DNA of 64,000 bases from Hohaiivirga grylli (GCF_039655745.1 NZ_JBBYXI010000003.1:124001-188000), one strand, 5' to 3'. Counted from the stretch's first letter, positions 33,827 to 43,552 are shown. Program-made: numbers and translations. The notes: generated by a model not told the origin, from the letters alone.

Positions 33827-35380
33827 TCACTTCTTCGGTTTCTTCTTGAGCGTTGAACCCGTAAACTGGTTCGTGGAGAGGTCGGCATAAACAGAACGGG
33901 TAAAACCACTATTCTGTGAGAAAGCCGTAGACTTATCTTGTGGCTTGGCCTTGGATTTCTGCGCTTTAGCCTCTTCCTTCTTTGTGTGCGCAACTTTTGC
34001 CGGCTGTTGTGGTGCCAGAGCTGCAACTGCTGTTGGCTTTGTAATGTTAGGACGCACAGGCGGTAACGGTACTGCGGAAATTGATGCCGTTGTTATATTG
34101 TCTTCTGACATATCTTTCGCAGAAGCAACGGCTGTTCCCGGACGCATTGGCGGCAGAGGAGCGTAAGTCATGACACCGGAGCCGAGGCTCTCGTCTCCCG
34201 GTTTGCCTGAGCCATTAGGAGACAGTGCGATCTGCGAGCCGGCCGCTGCGCTGAACGGGTCGCCTTTCGGGCCATGGCCCTGAGCACCAGACTGCCAGAC
34301 AAGTTGAGGGCCCTTAGGTGTCTGAGTGACAACGGCAACCTGACGTGCAGGAGGTAGGGGCACTGGTTCACTGTTAGCCTTTACAGCTGGTTCAGGGTCG
34401 GCCGCAGCGACACGAACCGGTGGTGTTGGGGCATTGCTGGCAATACGTGGCTGTGTTGATGTTGCCGGTGTATCGTCATCATCTTTAACAGCCTGCTGGC
34501 GGGCGTTACGTGATGAAGATGCCAACATATAACGACGTGGCTGGACTTCTTCCTCATCCTCATCCTCGTCGCGGCTGCCAAATAATGTTGCCCAGAAGGA
34601 TTTGCGTTTTGGTTCATCTGCGCTGGCATAGCTTGTTCCAGCGACTTTCCCACCTCTGGCCAAGATCATTTGGCGGGCTGCGTCATAGCCGGGAAGAGGG
34701 CGGCCATCAGCTGGAATGTGAACCGTTTTTCCATCAGGGAATAAGTTGGAAAGCTGGCTGCGTGTCATACGTGGCCACGCACGGACGCTGCCAACATCCA
34801 GATGGATAAACTTGGAATTTGAATTCGGGTAATAGCCCACACCGCCACCCTGCATCTGCATGGCAATGGCACGAATCTTTGCAGATGAAACATCTGGCAG
34901 ATAGAAGTCCATGGCTTTTCCCAGCATGTGCTGGGAATGCTCCGCAACAGCCTTGGAACGGCGACGCAACATAGAGTTTGTTTTGGGCGAGCGATAGGAT
35001 GACAGAACGCGAATTGGTTCACGGGAGCCTGTCTGCTCATAGACATCATAAAGCAGGTCGAAAAGGCGTGGATCCATCTTGATTGGTTCGTTTGTGCGCC
35101 AATCACGCAAGAGCCAGTTGAGCTTATCCAGCGCCTGCTGATCATAACGACCGCCACGTGCAAATGTGATCGTCGCAGACTCACCCGTATGCATATGGAT
35201 GAAGGTCAGCGTTTTGTTGCCGAACATAGCATTGGCAGGTTGTATCCCTGCAGGGATAAGGCCTGCAAGGACTGCAAAAATTGCAATATAATGCACGGCT
35301 TTGTGCCAGAAACGAAAACGCACCGGCTGATGGATGTACTCTTCACACTTCACGATAGTAACCTGACTGCAACCACACAT
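33827..35380 (-). CDS. M15/DUF882 (MepK/YcbK-like) peptidoglycan endopeptidase with long disordered tail
   Basis: 517 residues. A membrane/signal segment (about 30-51, IAIFAVLAGLIPAGIQPANA), then a peptidase M15_2 (DUF882) domain (about 52-235) with IRVLSSYRSPKTN, the zinc ligands H151 and D158 in SQHMLGKAMDFYLP and H193 in FIHLDVG. The remaining 280 residues are rich in Pro, Ala, Lys and Glu (AALAPQQPAKVAH...), predicted disordered. E. coli MepK (YcbK) cleaves 3-3 cross-links made by L,D-transpeptidases; the neighbouring gene encodes one. GTG at 35353 is an alternative start. Confidence 0.87.
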   Translation of the reverse strand: MCGCSQVTIVKCEEYIHQPVRFRFWHKAVHYIAIFAVLAGLIPAGIQPANAMFGNKTLTFIHMHTGESATITFARGGRYDQQALDKLNWLLRDWRTNEPIKMDPRLFDLLYDVYEQTGSREPIRVLSSYRSPKTNSMLRRRSKAVAEHSQHMLGKAMDFYLPDVSSAKIRAIAMQMQGGGVGYYPNSNSKFIHLDVGSVRAWPRMTRSQLSNLFPDGKTVHIPADGRPLPGYDAARQMILARGGKVAGTSYASADEPKRKSFWATLFGSRDEDEDEEEVQPRRYMLASSSRNARQQAVKDDDDTPATSTQPRIASNAPTPPVRVAAADPEPAVKANSEPVPLPPARQVAVVTQTPKGPQLVWQSGAQGHGPKGDPFSAAAGSQIALSPNGSGKPGDESLGSGVMTYAPLPPMRPGTAVASAKDMSEDNITTASISAVPLPPVRPNITKPTAVAALAPQQPAKVAHTKKEEAKAQKSKAKPQDKSTAFSQNSGFTRSVYADLSTNQFTGSTLKKKPKK

Positions 35381-35503
35381 TTATGGCGCCTGAGAATGTC
35401 ACTGTAGTGAATGAACATTTACCGAAGTCGGTTACTGTCTGGTTAAAGGAATGAAAAAATGACGCTTTAAATGAGGTTTTTATGCATTTTTATTTATATG
35501 GAC

Positions 35504-35533
35504 TGGCTAAAGTTTTGAAAAACGATAGCCAGT
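35504..35533 (-). terminator. Possible terminator after the L,D-transpeptidase gene
   Basis: CTGGCTA / TAGCCAG with a 16-base loop, 12 bp after the stop on the minus strand; flanked by AT-rich sequence without a clean T run. Confidence 0.45.
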
Positions 35534-35544
35534 GAAAAAGTATT

Positions 35545-37416
35545 CTAGCTTTTAAGGCCAAGAGCGCGTTCAACCAGTTTGTTGAAACCATAAATGTCAT
35601 CGAAGCGCTTTAACTCACCGTTCTCATCAACCGTGAGCGTAAAGTAGTTGAGGTGCACAGGAATGGATTGGCTCAGGGAAATATGCCGCTCGCTTGCTCC
35701 AATGAGTTTCTGAACTTTCTGGGCTGGCCAGTTAGCTCCCATCACTTCTTCAGCAAAGTTGAATGGCTGATCAACCCTGACACATCCATGGCTAAGAGCC
35801 CGCTTTTTGGTTGAGAACAGGCCCCTGTTTGGTGTGTCGTGTAAATAGACGGCATGCTGATTTGGGAACATAAACTTGATGCGACCCAGAGCATTTCGTT
35901 CTCCGGGTGGCTGGCGAACAATGATCTGTCCGCTTTTAGTCCGGGTCACCTGATAACCACGTTTTGTTGCGTAGTCCGGATCTCTTGCCAGACCTGGCAG
36001 AACCTCATTCTTCATAATTGAAGGCGGAATGGTCCATGACGGATTCACAACGACATACTGCATGTTTCCAGAGAAGACAGGGGTTGGACTCTGGGCCTTT
36101 CCAACAATCGCACGGCGGGTGCTGACAACCTTGCCATCTCTGACAATACGGACCTCATATCTCGGAATATCGACATCAATATAATCATTACCAAGATCAG
36201 CAGGCAGCCACCGCCACCGTTCCATATTGGCAATAATATCGGCTTCTGTCTGACGTGGATTGTTTTCAGCCTGGGCAAGGGCAGCTATTGTCTGGCTATT
36301 CAGATTTCCGGAAACCTTGATACCCTGATTTTTCTGAAAGTTTGCGACAGCTTCTGCAACCTGTGCATCATAAGTTTCAACTTCTGTAGCTGAGATATCA
36401 AGGCCTAAGCGGGCACGGATAAGAGGTACCCTGTCGTCTTTCATCCCGACGGTGAGTGTGGGTCCACGGGGAATTGCCTGAGAATTATGTATTGGGAAAG
36501 TCAGACGGATTTCTGCAAGTTTCTTTTTCAGAGCCTGATATCCAGCGTGTTGCGGATTGTAATTCTCAAGTGCCAGTCCGGCATCCTTGCTGTTGGCAAG
36601 CGTATCAAGAACCTCTCCCGCTTCTGGCAGTGAAAGCTCAGGTGTTATATGTTTTGACAGCAGCTTAGGCTGAAGTCGTCCGCCTCTGGCATCCCGTGCG
36701 TAGAGAATAGCCGCTGCACTCAATGCAAGTTCTGCCTGTGCCAAAGCCTCTGGATCATTCTTATTGATAATCGTTGGCATCGGGTAATCTGCCGGCTCAA
36801 GAGCGTCACTTGCAGCCTTTGCAAGCTGATCACGAATGGAGAGGGCAGAGGCTGTCCAATCGCCATTTTTAATCCAGACAGGCTTATAGGCATGTTCTTC
36901 ATAATAGGAAGCGAGCTTATGTCTGACATCTTTTGCCAGACGTGGATTCAGGCGTAAGCCTTTTCCGTTACCATGGTCTGCAATATGGACTGCAAGAGCA
37001 TTTGCTAACTGGTCGCTGGGGGTAAACAGGGCGGTCTGAGAGAGCTCTGGTGGCAACTGGATTGCCGCATTCACAAGCTGATCCTGTGCAGCTTTATATG
37101 TGTACTTCAGGAAATTGTCTGTACTGCTTATGAGCGCGCGGAGTTCGCTTTCAATATCCTGAGGCTGAATCTGTATTGTTGCTCCAGCAGCTTGCTTGAC
37201 AGGAGCAGGAGTATCTTTCTTATCCTGCTCAATCTTGGCAGCTGCACCTCCATTGCCTGGAGGGGCGATCTCATCAATACGAACACGCACTTCCGGGTGC
37301 TGTAATATGGCAAGGTTCTGGATTGGATAATCTTGAGCGAATGCGCAGACTGATGTCATCAGTGCTGTTGTGGCGCAAAGCCTAAGAAGGATGCGATGTG
37401 CTCTCTGGGAACCCAT
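35545..37416 (-). CDS. L,D-transpeptidase, YcbB/LdtD type
   Basis: 623 residues. Signal peptide (MGSQRAHRILLRLCATTALM..., cleavage after CAFA near residue 28), a scaffold domain, a peptidoglycan-binding module (about 355-405, ETYDAQVAEAVANFQKNQGI) and the YkuD catalytic domain (about 430-570) with LHDTPNRGLF and catalytic cysteine near 545 in SHGCVRVDQP. Forms 3-3 meso-DAP cross-links or attaches lipoproteins to murein. ATG 37416 with AAAGGA upstream is taken; the frame runs on to 37494 without a site. Adjacent to the MepK-like gene on the same strand (164-bp gap). Confidence 0.9.
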   Translation of the reverse strand: MGSQRAHRILLRLCATTALMTSVCAFAQDYPIQNLAILQHPEVRVRIDEIAPPGNGGAAAKIEQDKKDTPAPVKQAAGATIQIQPQDIESELRALISSTDNFLKYTYKAAQDQLVNAAIQLPPELSQTALFTPSDQLANALAVHIADHGNGKGLRLNPRLAKDVRHKLASYYEEHAYKPVWIKNGDWTASALSIRDQLAKAASDALEPADYPMPTIINKNDPEALAQAELALSAAAILYARDARGGRLQPKLLSKHITPELSLPEAGEVLDTLANSKDAGLALENYNPQHAGYQALKKKLAEIRLTFPIHNSQAIPRGPTLTVGMKDDRVPLIRARLGLDISATEVETYDAQVAEAVANFQKNQGIKVSGNLNSQTIAALAQAENNPRQTEADIIANMERWRWLPADLGNDYIDVDIPRYEVRIVRDGKVVSTRRAIVGKAQSPTPVFSGNMQYVVVNPSWTIPPSIMKNEVLPGLARDPDYATKRGYQVTRTKSGQIIVRQPPGERNALGRIKFMFPNQHAVYLHDTPNRGLFSTKKRALSHGCVRVDQPFNFAEEVMGANWPAQKVQKLIGASERHISLSQSIPVHLNYFTLTVDENGELKRFDDIYGFNKLVERALGLKS

Positions 37417-37644
37417 GAATCCGTTTTCCTTTACCTTAAATTGACCAGATACGAATACTTTGACGACAACCTTCTCATTGCAGCATGCGGGCAAGAAGTT
37501 CGTCAGATAGATTTTATTCTGCGCCTAAAGCAGTAAATCTGTTATTAATGGATTGCTATTTTCCTCAATTGGCGGTCTTTTTATCCATAGTGCTTTGCAC
37601 ATGCCGCTTCGTTTTCAGAATAAAACAGGATTGGTTCAGGAATA

Positions 37645-39513
37645 ATGCGTACGATAATGCTTCCCCATCGTTTCCAGTTTCACACTAACAGCATCAGTTA
37701 CTCTCCCGAGGCACAGGCTGGTGGGCAGGGGCTTGGTGAGCTGCCGGAATGGAATCTGACAGACCTCTATCCCGGAATGGATAGTGCGGAATTGACAGCT
37801 GATGTTGAACGTATTGCCAGTGAGTGCGAGCTTTTCGCAAAAGACGTTAAAGGGACTTTGAGCAGTATTGTTCAGGGAAACGACGCTGCAAAGAATCTTT
37901 ATTCAATCATCAAACGTTATGAGGCGATTGATGACCTGATGGGTCGGATTATGTCATTCGCAAGTCTTGTTTATGCGGGTGATACGACAGACGCAAAGCG
38001 TGCCAAATTCTATGGTGACATGCAGGAGAAGATGACGAAGGCTTCTACCAATCTTCTGTTCTTCACACTGGAACTGAACCGGATTGATGATGGATTGATT
38101 GATAAGGCTCTTCAGCATGAGCCACTGTCTTATTATCGTCCCTGGATTGAGGATTTGCGCAAAGACAAGCCTTATCAGCTGGATGATAAGCTTGAAGAGC
38201 TTTTCCTGGATAAATCTGTCACAACCTATGCAGCCTGGAACAGATTGTTTGATGAAACAATTGCGGCGCTGCGTTTTGATGTTCGTGGCGAGACACTGCC
38301 AATTGAGCCAACGCTTAATAAGATGCTTGATACGGACGGCAACGTCCGTAAAGACGCTGCCAGTGCTCTGGCAAAAACCTTTAAGGATAATTTGCGGACA
38401 TTTGGGCAGATTACCAACGTATTGGCCAAGGATAAGGAAATCTCAGACCGCTGGCGTGGGTTTACTGATGTCGCGGATTCCCGTCATTTGGCCAATCGTG
38501 TCGAACGTGATGTTGTTGATGCGCTGGTTGCTGCTGTTCGTGCAGCTTACCCGAAACTGTCCCATCGTTATTACAAGTTGAAAGCCGGCTGGTTTGGGAT
38601 GGATAAACTCAACCATTGGGATCGTAATGCGCCATTGCCTAAGGTTGAGCAGAAAAACATTCCGTGGACTGAAGCACGTGAAACCGTGCTGTCTGCCTAT
38701 CATGATTTTTCGCCAAAGATGTCCGATATTGCAAAGCAGTTCTTTGATGGAAACTGGATTGATGCTCCGACCCGTCCAGGTAAGGCACCGGGGGCATTTG
38801 CCCATCCAACCGTCCCATCTGCACACCCCTATGTTCTGTTGAACTATCAGGGCAAGGCGCGGGATGTCATGACGCTTGCCCATGAGCTGGGCCATGGTGT
38901 GCATCAGGTTCTGGCAGCGCCAAATGGTGCCTTGATGGCTCCTACGCCTTTAACGCTTGCTGAAACCGCCAGTGTCTTTGCTGAGATGCTGACCTTCCGT
39001 CGCCTCCTTGGGGCAACAACTGATAAGGTACAGCGCAAGGCAATGCTGGCACAGAAGGTTGAGGATATGCTCAACACGGTGGTCAGACAGATTGCCTTCT
39101 ATACCTTTGAACGCAAGGTACACGAGCAGCGTCGTGCCGGTGAACTGCCTCTTGAGCAGATTAATGAATTCTGGATGGATGTGCAGAAAGAGAGCCTAGG
39201 ACCATCAATCGCCCTGCATGAAGGCTATGAAACCTTCTGGTGCTACATTCCGCACTTCATACATTCACCATTCTATGTCTATGCCTATGCATTTGGCGAT
39301 TGTCTGGTGAACTCACTCTATGGTGTTTATGAGAAGTCTCATGACGGTTTTGCCGATCGTTATTTTGCGCTCCTGTCTGCCGGGGGCACAAAGCACCACT
39401 CAGAGCTTCTGGTTCCATTTGGACTGGATGCTCGTGACCCATCATTCTGGAGCATCGGCCTGTCGATGATTGAAAGCCTGATTGATGAGATTGAGGCGCT
39501 TGAGAAAGAATAA
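37645..39513 (+). CDS. pepF: Oligoendopeptidase F (M3 family)
   Basis: Cytosolic zinc metallopeptidase acting on short peptides. 622 residues, normal for M3B. N-terminal LPEWNLTDLYPGMDS (about 32-46) is typical of the PepF clade; the zinc site is HELGHGVHQVL (H413-H417) with the third ligand glutamate in LAETASVFAEML, about 25 residues later. C-terminal SPFYVYAYAFGDCLVNSLY is also conserved. ATG 37645 follows AGGAAT; ATG 37657 is an alternative. A strong terminator follows. Confidence 0.93.
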   Translation: MRTIMLPHRFQFHTNSISYSPEAQAGGQGLGELPEWNLTDLYPGMDSAELTADVERIASECELFAKDVKGTLSSIVQGNDAAKNLYSIIKRYEAIDDLMGRIMSFASLVYAGDTTDAKRAKFYGDMQEKMTKASTNLLFFTLELNRIDDGLIDKALQHEPLSYYRPWIEDLRKDKPYQLDDKLEELFLDKSVTTYAAWNRLFDETIAALRFDVRGETLPIEPTLNKMLDTDGNVRKDAASALAKTFKDNLRTFGQITNVLAKDKEISDRWRGFTDVADSRHLANRVERDVVDALVAAVRAAYPKLSHRYYKLKAGWFGMDKLNHWDRNAPLPKVEQKNIPWTEARETVLSAYHDFSPKMSDIAKQFFDGNWIDAPTRPGKAPGAFAHPTVPSAHPYVLLNYQGKARDVMTLAHELGHGVHQVLAAPNGALMAPTPLTLAETASVFAEMLTFRRLLGATTDKVQRKAMLAQKVEDMLNTVVRQIAFYTFERKVHEQRRAGELPLEQINEFWMDVQKESLGPSIALHEGYETFWCYIPHFIHSPFYVYAYAFGDCLVNSLYGVYEKSHDGFADRYFALLSAGGTKHHSELLVPFGLDARDPSFWSIGLSMIESLIDEIEALEKE

Positions 39514-39540
39514 ACAGTCTTAACGTCGGCTAAAAGCCAG

Positions 39541-39571
39541 AGGGAGTACGTTTTGCGTACTCCCTTTTTTA
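39541..39571 (+). terminator. Terminator after pepF
   Basis: AGGGAGTACG / CGTACTCCCT with a TTTTG loop, followed by TTTTTT. Confidence 0.9.
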
Positions 39572-39807
39572 ATTAATGATTTGAAAGATAATTGTATGGG
39601 ATTTCGAAGTTAATTTTAGAAGTTTCTGTACAATTATTTGGAATGAATAATGCGCTTAGAACCGTAAAAAATATCATTACATGATGCGCATGTGCATTAA
39701 ACAGATGTTATGTCAATTTGTTCGATAAAAGCACTTGCTCTTTCCTTTGAAGTGTACATATCGTTAGTGCGACAAAAAGCCCCATGATAAAATAGGTAAA
39801 CGTAAAG

Positions 39808-40101
39808 ATGAGCGCACCCAAACTGTCAGCTTCAGAAACTCTGCGGACTGAGACCGATATTCTCTCCCATGAAAAGACGTATAGCGGGTTTGTGAAATTC
39901 GTTGAAATAAGCTCAATTGTTGTTATTTGCTGGGTTTTGTCGTTGGCAATAGGCGGTCTTAAGGAAGCTTGGCTGACAGCTGTTTTTGGTGTTCTGGTTT
40001 CGGCCATTGCAGGAGCAGTTGGTGCAATCAGGCCATCAATCGGTGTAAGAGCCCCAACAATTATCGCATTTGCTCTTGTGCTGTTATTGCTGTTTTACTA
40101 A
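39808..40101 (+). CDS. aa3-type cytochrome c oxidase subunit IV-like protein
   Basis: 97 residues. The N-terminal block HEKTYSGFVKFVEISSIVV matches the short bacterial aa3-oxidase subunit IV family (H..TY.GF, one TM helix), here followed by two more hydrophobic helices (AWLTAVFGVLVSAIAGAVGA and a C-terminal helix). Such genes often precede pnt operons in Rhodospirillales-type genomes without being near oxidase genes, so a role with transhydrogenase is possible. It starts 72 bp ahead of pntAA on the same strand. Confidence 0.7.
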   Translation: MSAPKLSASETLRTETDILSHEKTYSGFVKFVEISSIVVICWVLSLAIGGLKEAWLTAVFGVLVSAIAGAVGAIRPSIGVRAPTIIAFALVLLLLFY

Positions 40102-40173
40102 TACGACCGATTGCGCCCTTAATCTTTCATCTTAATCTGGGTGCTTAATTTGCCACTCTCGAAGGGGAGCTCA

Positions 40174-41316
40174 ATGCTAATTGGAGTTCCGTCCGAAACG
40201 GACAAAATAGAAACACGCGTTGCTGCAACGCCAGAAACCGTCAAGAAGTATATTTCTCTTGGCGCGGATGTTGTGGTGCAGGCTGGTGCTGGTACGGCAT
40301 CTGGTATCCCGGATGCTGACTATGAAGCTGCTGGTGCGAAAATTGCCAAGACTGCAAAAGATGTTTTCAAGGATGCGGATATCATCCTGAAAGTGCGTCG
40401 TCCGTCTGCAGAAGAAACAAAATTGCTCAAGGCAAAATCTGTCGTTATTGCAATTATGGATCCTTATGGACAGGATGAGGCCGTCAAAGCTCTGGCTGAC
40501 GCCAAGGTTGCTGCTTTTGCCATGGAGCTGATGCCACGCATTACCCGTGCACAGGTTATGGATATTCTGTCCAGTCAGGCGAACCTTGCCGGTTATCGTG
40601 CTGTTATTGACGGTGCTGCTGAATATGGCCGTGCTATGCCAATGATGATGACCGCGGCAGGAACAGTCCCTGCTGCCCGCGTCTTTATTATGGGTGCCGG
40701 TGTTGCTGGTCTTCAGGCTATTGCAACAGCTAAACGTCTTGGTGCTGTTGTAACAGCAACAGACGTTCGTCCCGCTGCAAAAGAACAGGTCGAATCTCTC
40801 GGTGCCAAGTTCATTGCTGTTGAGGATGAAGAATTTAAGCAGGCTGAGACAGCTGGTGGATATGCCAAGGAAATGTCCAAGGAATATCAGGCCAAGCAGG
40901 CTGAGCTTGTGGCTGCGCACATTGCCAAGCAGGATATCGTTATTACCACAGCCCTTATTCCGGGCCGTCCGGCTCCGAAGCTGGTCAGCAAAAAGATGGT
41001 TGAGTCAATGAAGCCGGGTTCGGTTATCGTCGATCTTGCCGTTGAGCGTGGTGGTAACGTTGAGGCCGGTAAGGCCGGTGGTGTCTCTGAGCATAAGGGG
41101 GTCAAAATTGTTGGCTACCTCAATATGCCGGGCCGCCTTGCAGCATCTGCATCTGCTCTTTATGCGAAGAATCTTCTCGCCTTCGTGGAAACACTCGTCG
41201 ACAAAGAAACCAAGGCGCTCGCCGTCAATTGGGAAGACGAGCTGGTACAGGCTACATGCCTCACACGCGATGGTGCAATTGTTCACTCCGCGTTCCAGCC
41301 AAAAGCTAAGGCTTAA
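40174..41316 (+). CDS. pntAA: NAD(P) transhydrogenase subunit alpha, part 1 (soluble NAD domain dI)
   Basis: 380 residues carrying the AlaDh/PNT N and C domains: IGVPSETDKIETRVAATPETV at the start, MELMPRITRAQVMDILSSQANLAGY with the signature, the NAD-binding MGAGVAGLQAIATAKRLGA near residue 175 and VIVDLAVERGGN. Together with pntAB and pntB it forms the proton-translocating transhydrogenase that makes NADPH. ATG 40174 with AAGGGGAG is chosen; the frame opens further upstream. pntAB follows 11 bp downstream. Confidence 0.94.
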   Translation: MLIGVPSETDKIETRVAATPETVKKYISLGADVVVQAGAGTASGIPDADYEAAGAKIAKTAKDVFKDADIILKVRRPSAEETKLLKAKSVVIAIMDPYGQDEAVKALADAKVAAFAMELMPRITRAQVMDILSSQANLAGYRAVIDGAAEYGRAMPMMMTAAGTVPAARVFIMGAGVAGLQAIATAKRLGAVVTATDVRPAAKEQVESLGAKFIAVEDEEFKQAETAGGYAKEMSKEYQAKQAELVAAHIAKQDIVITTALIPGRPAPKLVSKKMVESMKPGSVIVDLAVERGGNVEAGKAGGVSEHKGVKIVGYLNMPGRLAASASALYAKNLLAFVETLVDKETKALAVNWEDELVQATCLTRDGAIVHSAFQPKAKA

Positions 41317-41327
41317 CGGAGGTTATC

Positions 41328-41765
41328 ATGACTGCTTTGACACCTGAACAGGCCCTTGACCGGGCACAGGCTGCCGCAGAAACCGCCCGTCAGGCGGCTG
41401 ATGCGCTTAATACATATGCCGATACGATTGCTTCAGTCGCATCTGGCGCAACAGGCGGTGCGGTTGACCCGACAGTCTTCCGTCTTGCCATCTTCGTACT
41501 GGCTATCTGCGTCGGTTATTATGTTGTCTGGTCGGTAACGCCAGCTCTGCATACACCGCTGATGTCGGTCACCAATGCTATTTCTTCCGTTATCGTGGTT
41601 GGCGCTATGCTGGCTGTTGGCGTGAAGATGGGTGGTGATGTTGTTGAAGGCACAGGTGGGGCCCGGACATTTGGCTTTATCGGCCTTGTGCTTGCATCAA
41701 TCAATATCTTCGGCGGCTTTCTGGTAACCCAGCGCATGCTTGCCATGTACAAGAAGAAGGGTTGA
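41328..41765 (+). CDS. pntAB: NAD(P) transhydrogenase subunit alpha, part 2 (membrane domain)
   Basis: 145 residues with an Ala-rich soluble N-terminus and about three to four hydrophobic helices (FRLAIFVLAICVGYYVVWSVTP, VTNAISSVIVVGAMLAVG, GLVLASINIFGGFLVTQRML), as expected of the separate alpha-2 subunit in alphaproteobacteria. The conserved TPALHTPLMSVTNAISS segment is present. 4 bp separate it from pntB. Confidence 0.94.
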   Translation: MTALTPEQALDRAQAAAETARQAADALNTYADTIASVASGATGGAVDPTVFRLAIFVLAICVGYYVVWSVTPALHTPLMSVTNAISSVIVVGAMLAVGVKMGGDVVEGTGGARTFGFIGLVLASINIFGGFLVTQRMLAMYKKKG

Positions 41766-41769
41766 GTTG

Positions 41770-43170
41770 ATGTCTGCTAACCTTTCTTCCGTTCTTTATC
41801 TTATCTCCGGCGTTCTGTTCATTCTGGCGCTGCGTGGCCTTTCTCACCCAACAACATCCCGTCAGGGTAACCTGTTTGGTATGATTGGTATGGCGATTGC
41901 CATGGTGACAACATTATTCGTTGCGCCACCTTCCGGACTTTCCGGTTGGGCACTGGTTATTCTCGGTATTGCCATTGGTGGTGGTATCGGTGCGATCATT
42001 GCCAAGCGCGTTTCGATGACATCGATGCCACAGCTGGTTGCTGCTTTCCACTCGCTGATTGGTCTGGCTGCCGTGCTGGTTGCCGCTGGTGCGCTTTATG
42101 CACCTCAGGCTTTCGGCATTGGTACCGTTGGTACAATCCACGGTGGTTCATTGTTTGAAATGGGCCTTGGTGTTGCCATTGGCGCGATCACATTCACAGG
42201 TTCGGTTATTGCGTTCCTGAAGCTTGATGGCCGTATGTCCGGCAAGCCAATCATGCTGCCACAGCGTCACCTGATCAATATTGGTCTGGGTATCCTGCTG
42301 GTTGTTCTGCTGGTTCTGTTCATCACAACTGAAAGCCACTTCTTCTTCTGGGCTCTCATTGCTGTCAGCCTGCTGCTCGGCGTTCTGCTGATTATCCCGA
42401 TTGGTGGCGCAGATATGCCGGTTGTCGTGTCTATGCTGAACTCCTATTCGGGTTGGGCTGCTGCCGGTATTGGTTTCACGCTGGCTAATATGGCGCTGAT
42501 CATCACGGGTGCGCTTGTGGGTTCGTCCGGTGCGATTCTGTCTTACATTATGTGTAAGGCGATGAACCGTTCGTTCTTCTCGGTTATCCTTGGTGGTTTC
42601 GGTGGTGACACGGCTGCTGCTGGTGGCGGTGAAGTCGAGACACGTCCAGTCAAGCAGGGCTCTGCCGATGATGCTGCCTTCATCATGAAGAATGCTGCCA
42701 AGGTTATCATCGTACCGGGTTATGGTATGGCGGTTGCTCAGGCCCAGCACTCTCTGCGTGAAATGGCTGACCTCCTCAAGAAAGAGGGTGTTGAAGTCAA
42801 GTATGCCATCCATCCGGTTGCTGGTCGTATGCCAGGTCATATGAACGTTCTTCTTGCAGAAGCTTCTGTTCCTTATGATGAGGTCTTCGAGCTTGAAGAC
42901 ATCAACGGTGAATTTGCTCAGGCAGACGTTGCCTTCGTTATTGGTGCGAATGACGTTACGAATCCTGCTGCAAAGACTGATCCTCAGTCTGCCATCTATG
43001 GTATGCCAATTCTTGATGTTGAGAAGGCAAAGACTGTTCTGTTCATTAAGCGCGGCATGGGCTCTGGCTATGCTGGCGTTGAGAACGAACTGTTCTTCAG
43101 AGACAACACCATGATGCTGTTCGGTGATGCCAAGAAAATGGTCGACTCGATCATTAAAGGTCTTGAGTAA
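41770..43170 (+). CDS. pntB: NAD(P) transhydrogenase subunit beta
   Basis: 466 residues: nine or so membrane helices in the first 270 residues, with conserved GGADMPVVVSMLNSYSGWAA, then the soluble NADP-binding dIII with VIIVPGYGMAVAQAQH, HPVAGRMPGHMNVLLAEA and GANDVTNPAA. ATG 41770 (AAGGG upstream) follows the pntAB stop closely; the frame is open earlier inside pntAB, not credible as the start. Confidence 0.95.
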   Translation: MSANLSSVLYLISGVLFILALRGLSHPTTSRQGNLFGMIGMAIAMVTTLFVAPPSGLSGWALVILGIAIGGGIGAIIAKRVSMTSMPQLVAAFHSLIGLAAVLVAAGALYAPQAFGIGTVGTIHGGSLFEMGLGVAIGAITFTGSVIAFLKLDGRMSGKPIMLPQRHLINIGLGILLVVLLVLFITTESHFFFWALIAVSLLLGVLLIIPIGGADMPVVVSMLNSYSGWAAAGIGFTLANMALIITGALVGSSGAILSYIMCKAMNRSFFSVILGGFGGDTAAAGGGEVETRPVKQGSADDAAFIMKNAAKVIIVPGYGMAVAQAQHSLREMADLLKKEGVEVKYAIHPVAGRMPGHMNVLLAEASVPYDEVFELEDINGEFAQADVAFVIGANDVTNPAAKTDPQSAIYGMPILDVEKAKTVLFIKRGMGSGYAGVENELFFRDNTMMLFGDAKKMVDSIIKGLE

Positions 43171-43187
43171 TCATTGATCTATTCATT

Positions 43188-43217
43188 AAAAGGCCGGTAG
43201 TGATACCGGCCTTTTTT
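43188..43217 (+). terminator. Terminator after the pnt operon
   Basis: AAAAGGCCGGTA / TACCGGCCTTTT plus extra T residues, 17 bp after the pntB stop. Confidence 0.88.
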
Positions 43218-43246
43218 ATTAGGCCATTTCAGTTGCATTGAGTGCC

Positions 43247-43552
43247 ATGGAAAACAAAAACAAGAGCTGGTGGATTTATCTGGTCTTATGTGGTGACGGG
43301 ACACTTTATTGCGGTATTGCCCGCGATGTTGAGCGTCGTATGGCTGATCATGCAACGGCCAAGGGTTCGCGGTATGTGCGCGCTCATGGAGGCGTGGATA
43401 AAGTTCAATGGCGTTATGAGACAATCTCTCGAAGTGCGGCGCAACGTATTGAAGCTTGGATTAAACGCCTGAGCCGACAGGAAAAGATTAATCTTTCCGA
43501 AGGGAAGGTCTCTATTCCCGCTGAACTGGAAGATGAGTTGAGAGATCAATAA
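43247..43552 (+). CDS. GIY-YIG nuclease superfamily protein (YhbQ-like)
   Basis: 101 residues consisting of one GIY-YIG-fold domain: WWIYLVLCGDGTLYCGIARDVERRM carries the equivalents of the GIY and YIG elements with the conserved arginine, followed by HATAKGSRYVRAHGG and RIEAWIKRLSRQEK. UvrC-like small proteins of this type are of unresolved function; nuclease activity is assumed from the family only. A TTG nine bases upstream is an alternative start. Convergent with the TPR gene. Confidence 0.88.
   Translation: MENKNKSWWIYLVLCGDGTLYCGIARDVERRMADHATAKGSRYVRAHGGVDKVQWRYETISRSAAQRIEAWIKRLSRQEKINLSEGKVSIPAELEDELRDQ

Noticed and set aside
42148..42840. 230-codon minus-strand ORF inside pntB
   Set aside because: Fully antisense to a well-supported membrane subunit; rich in Thr/Asn/Arg as expected from the reverse of codon-biased pntB.
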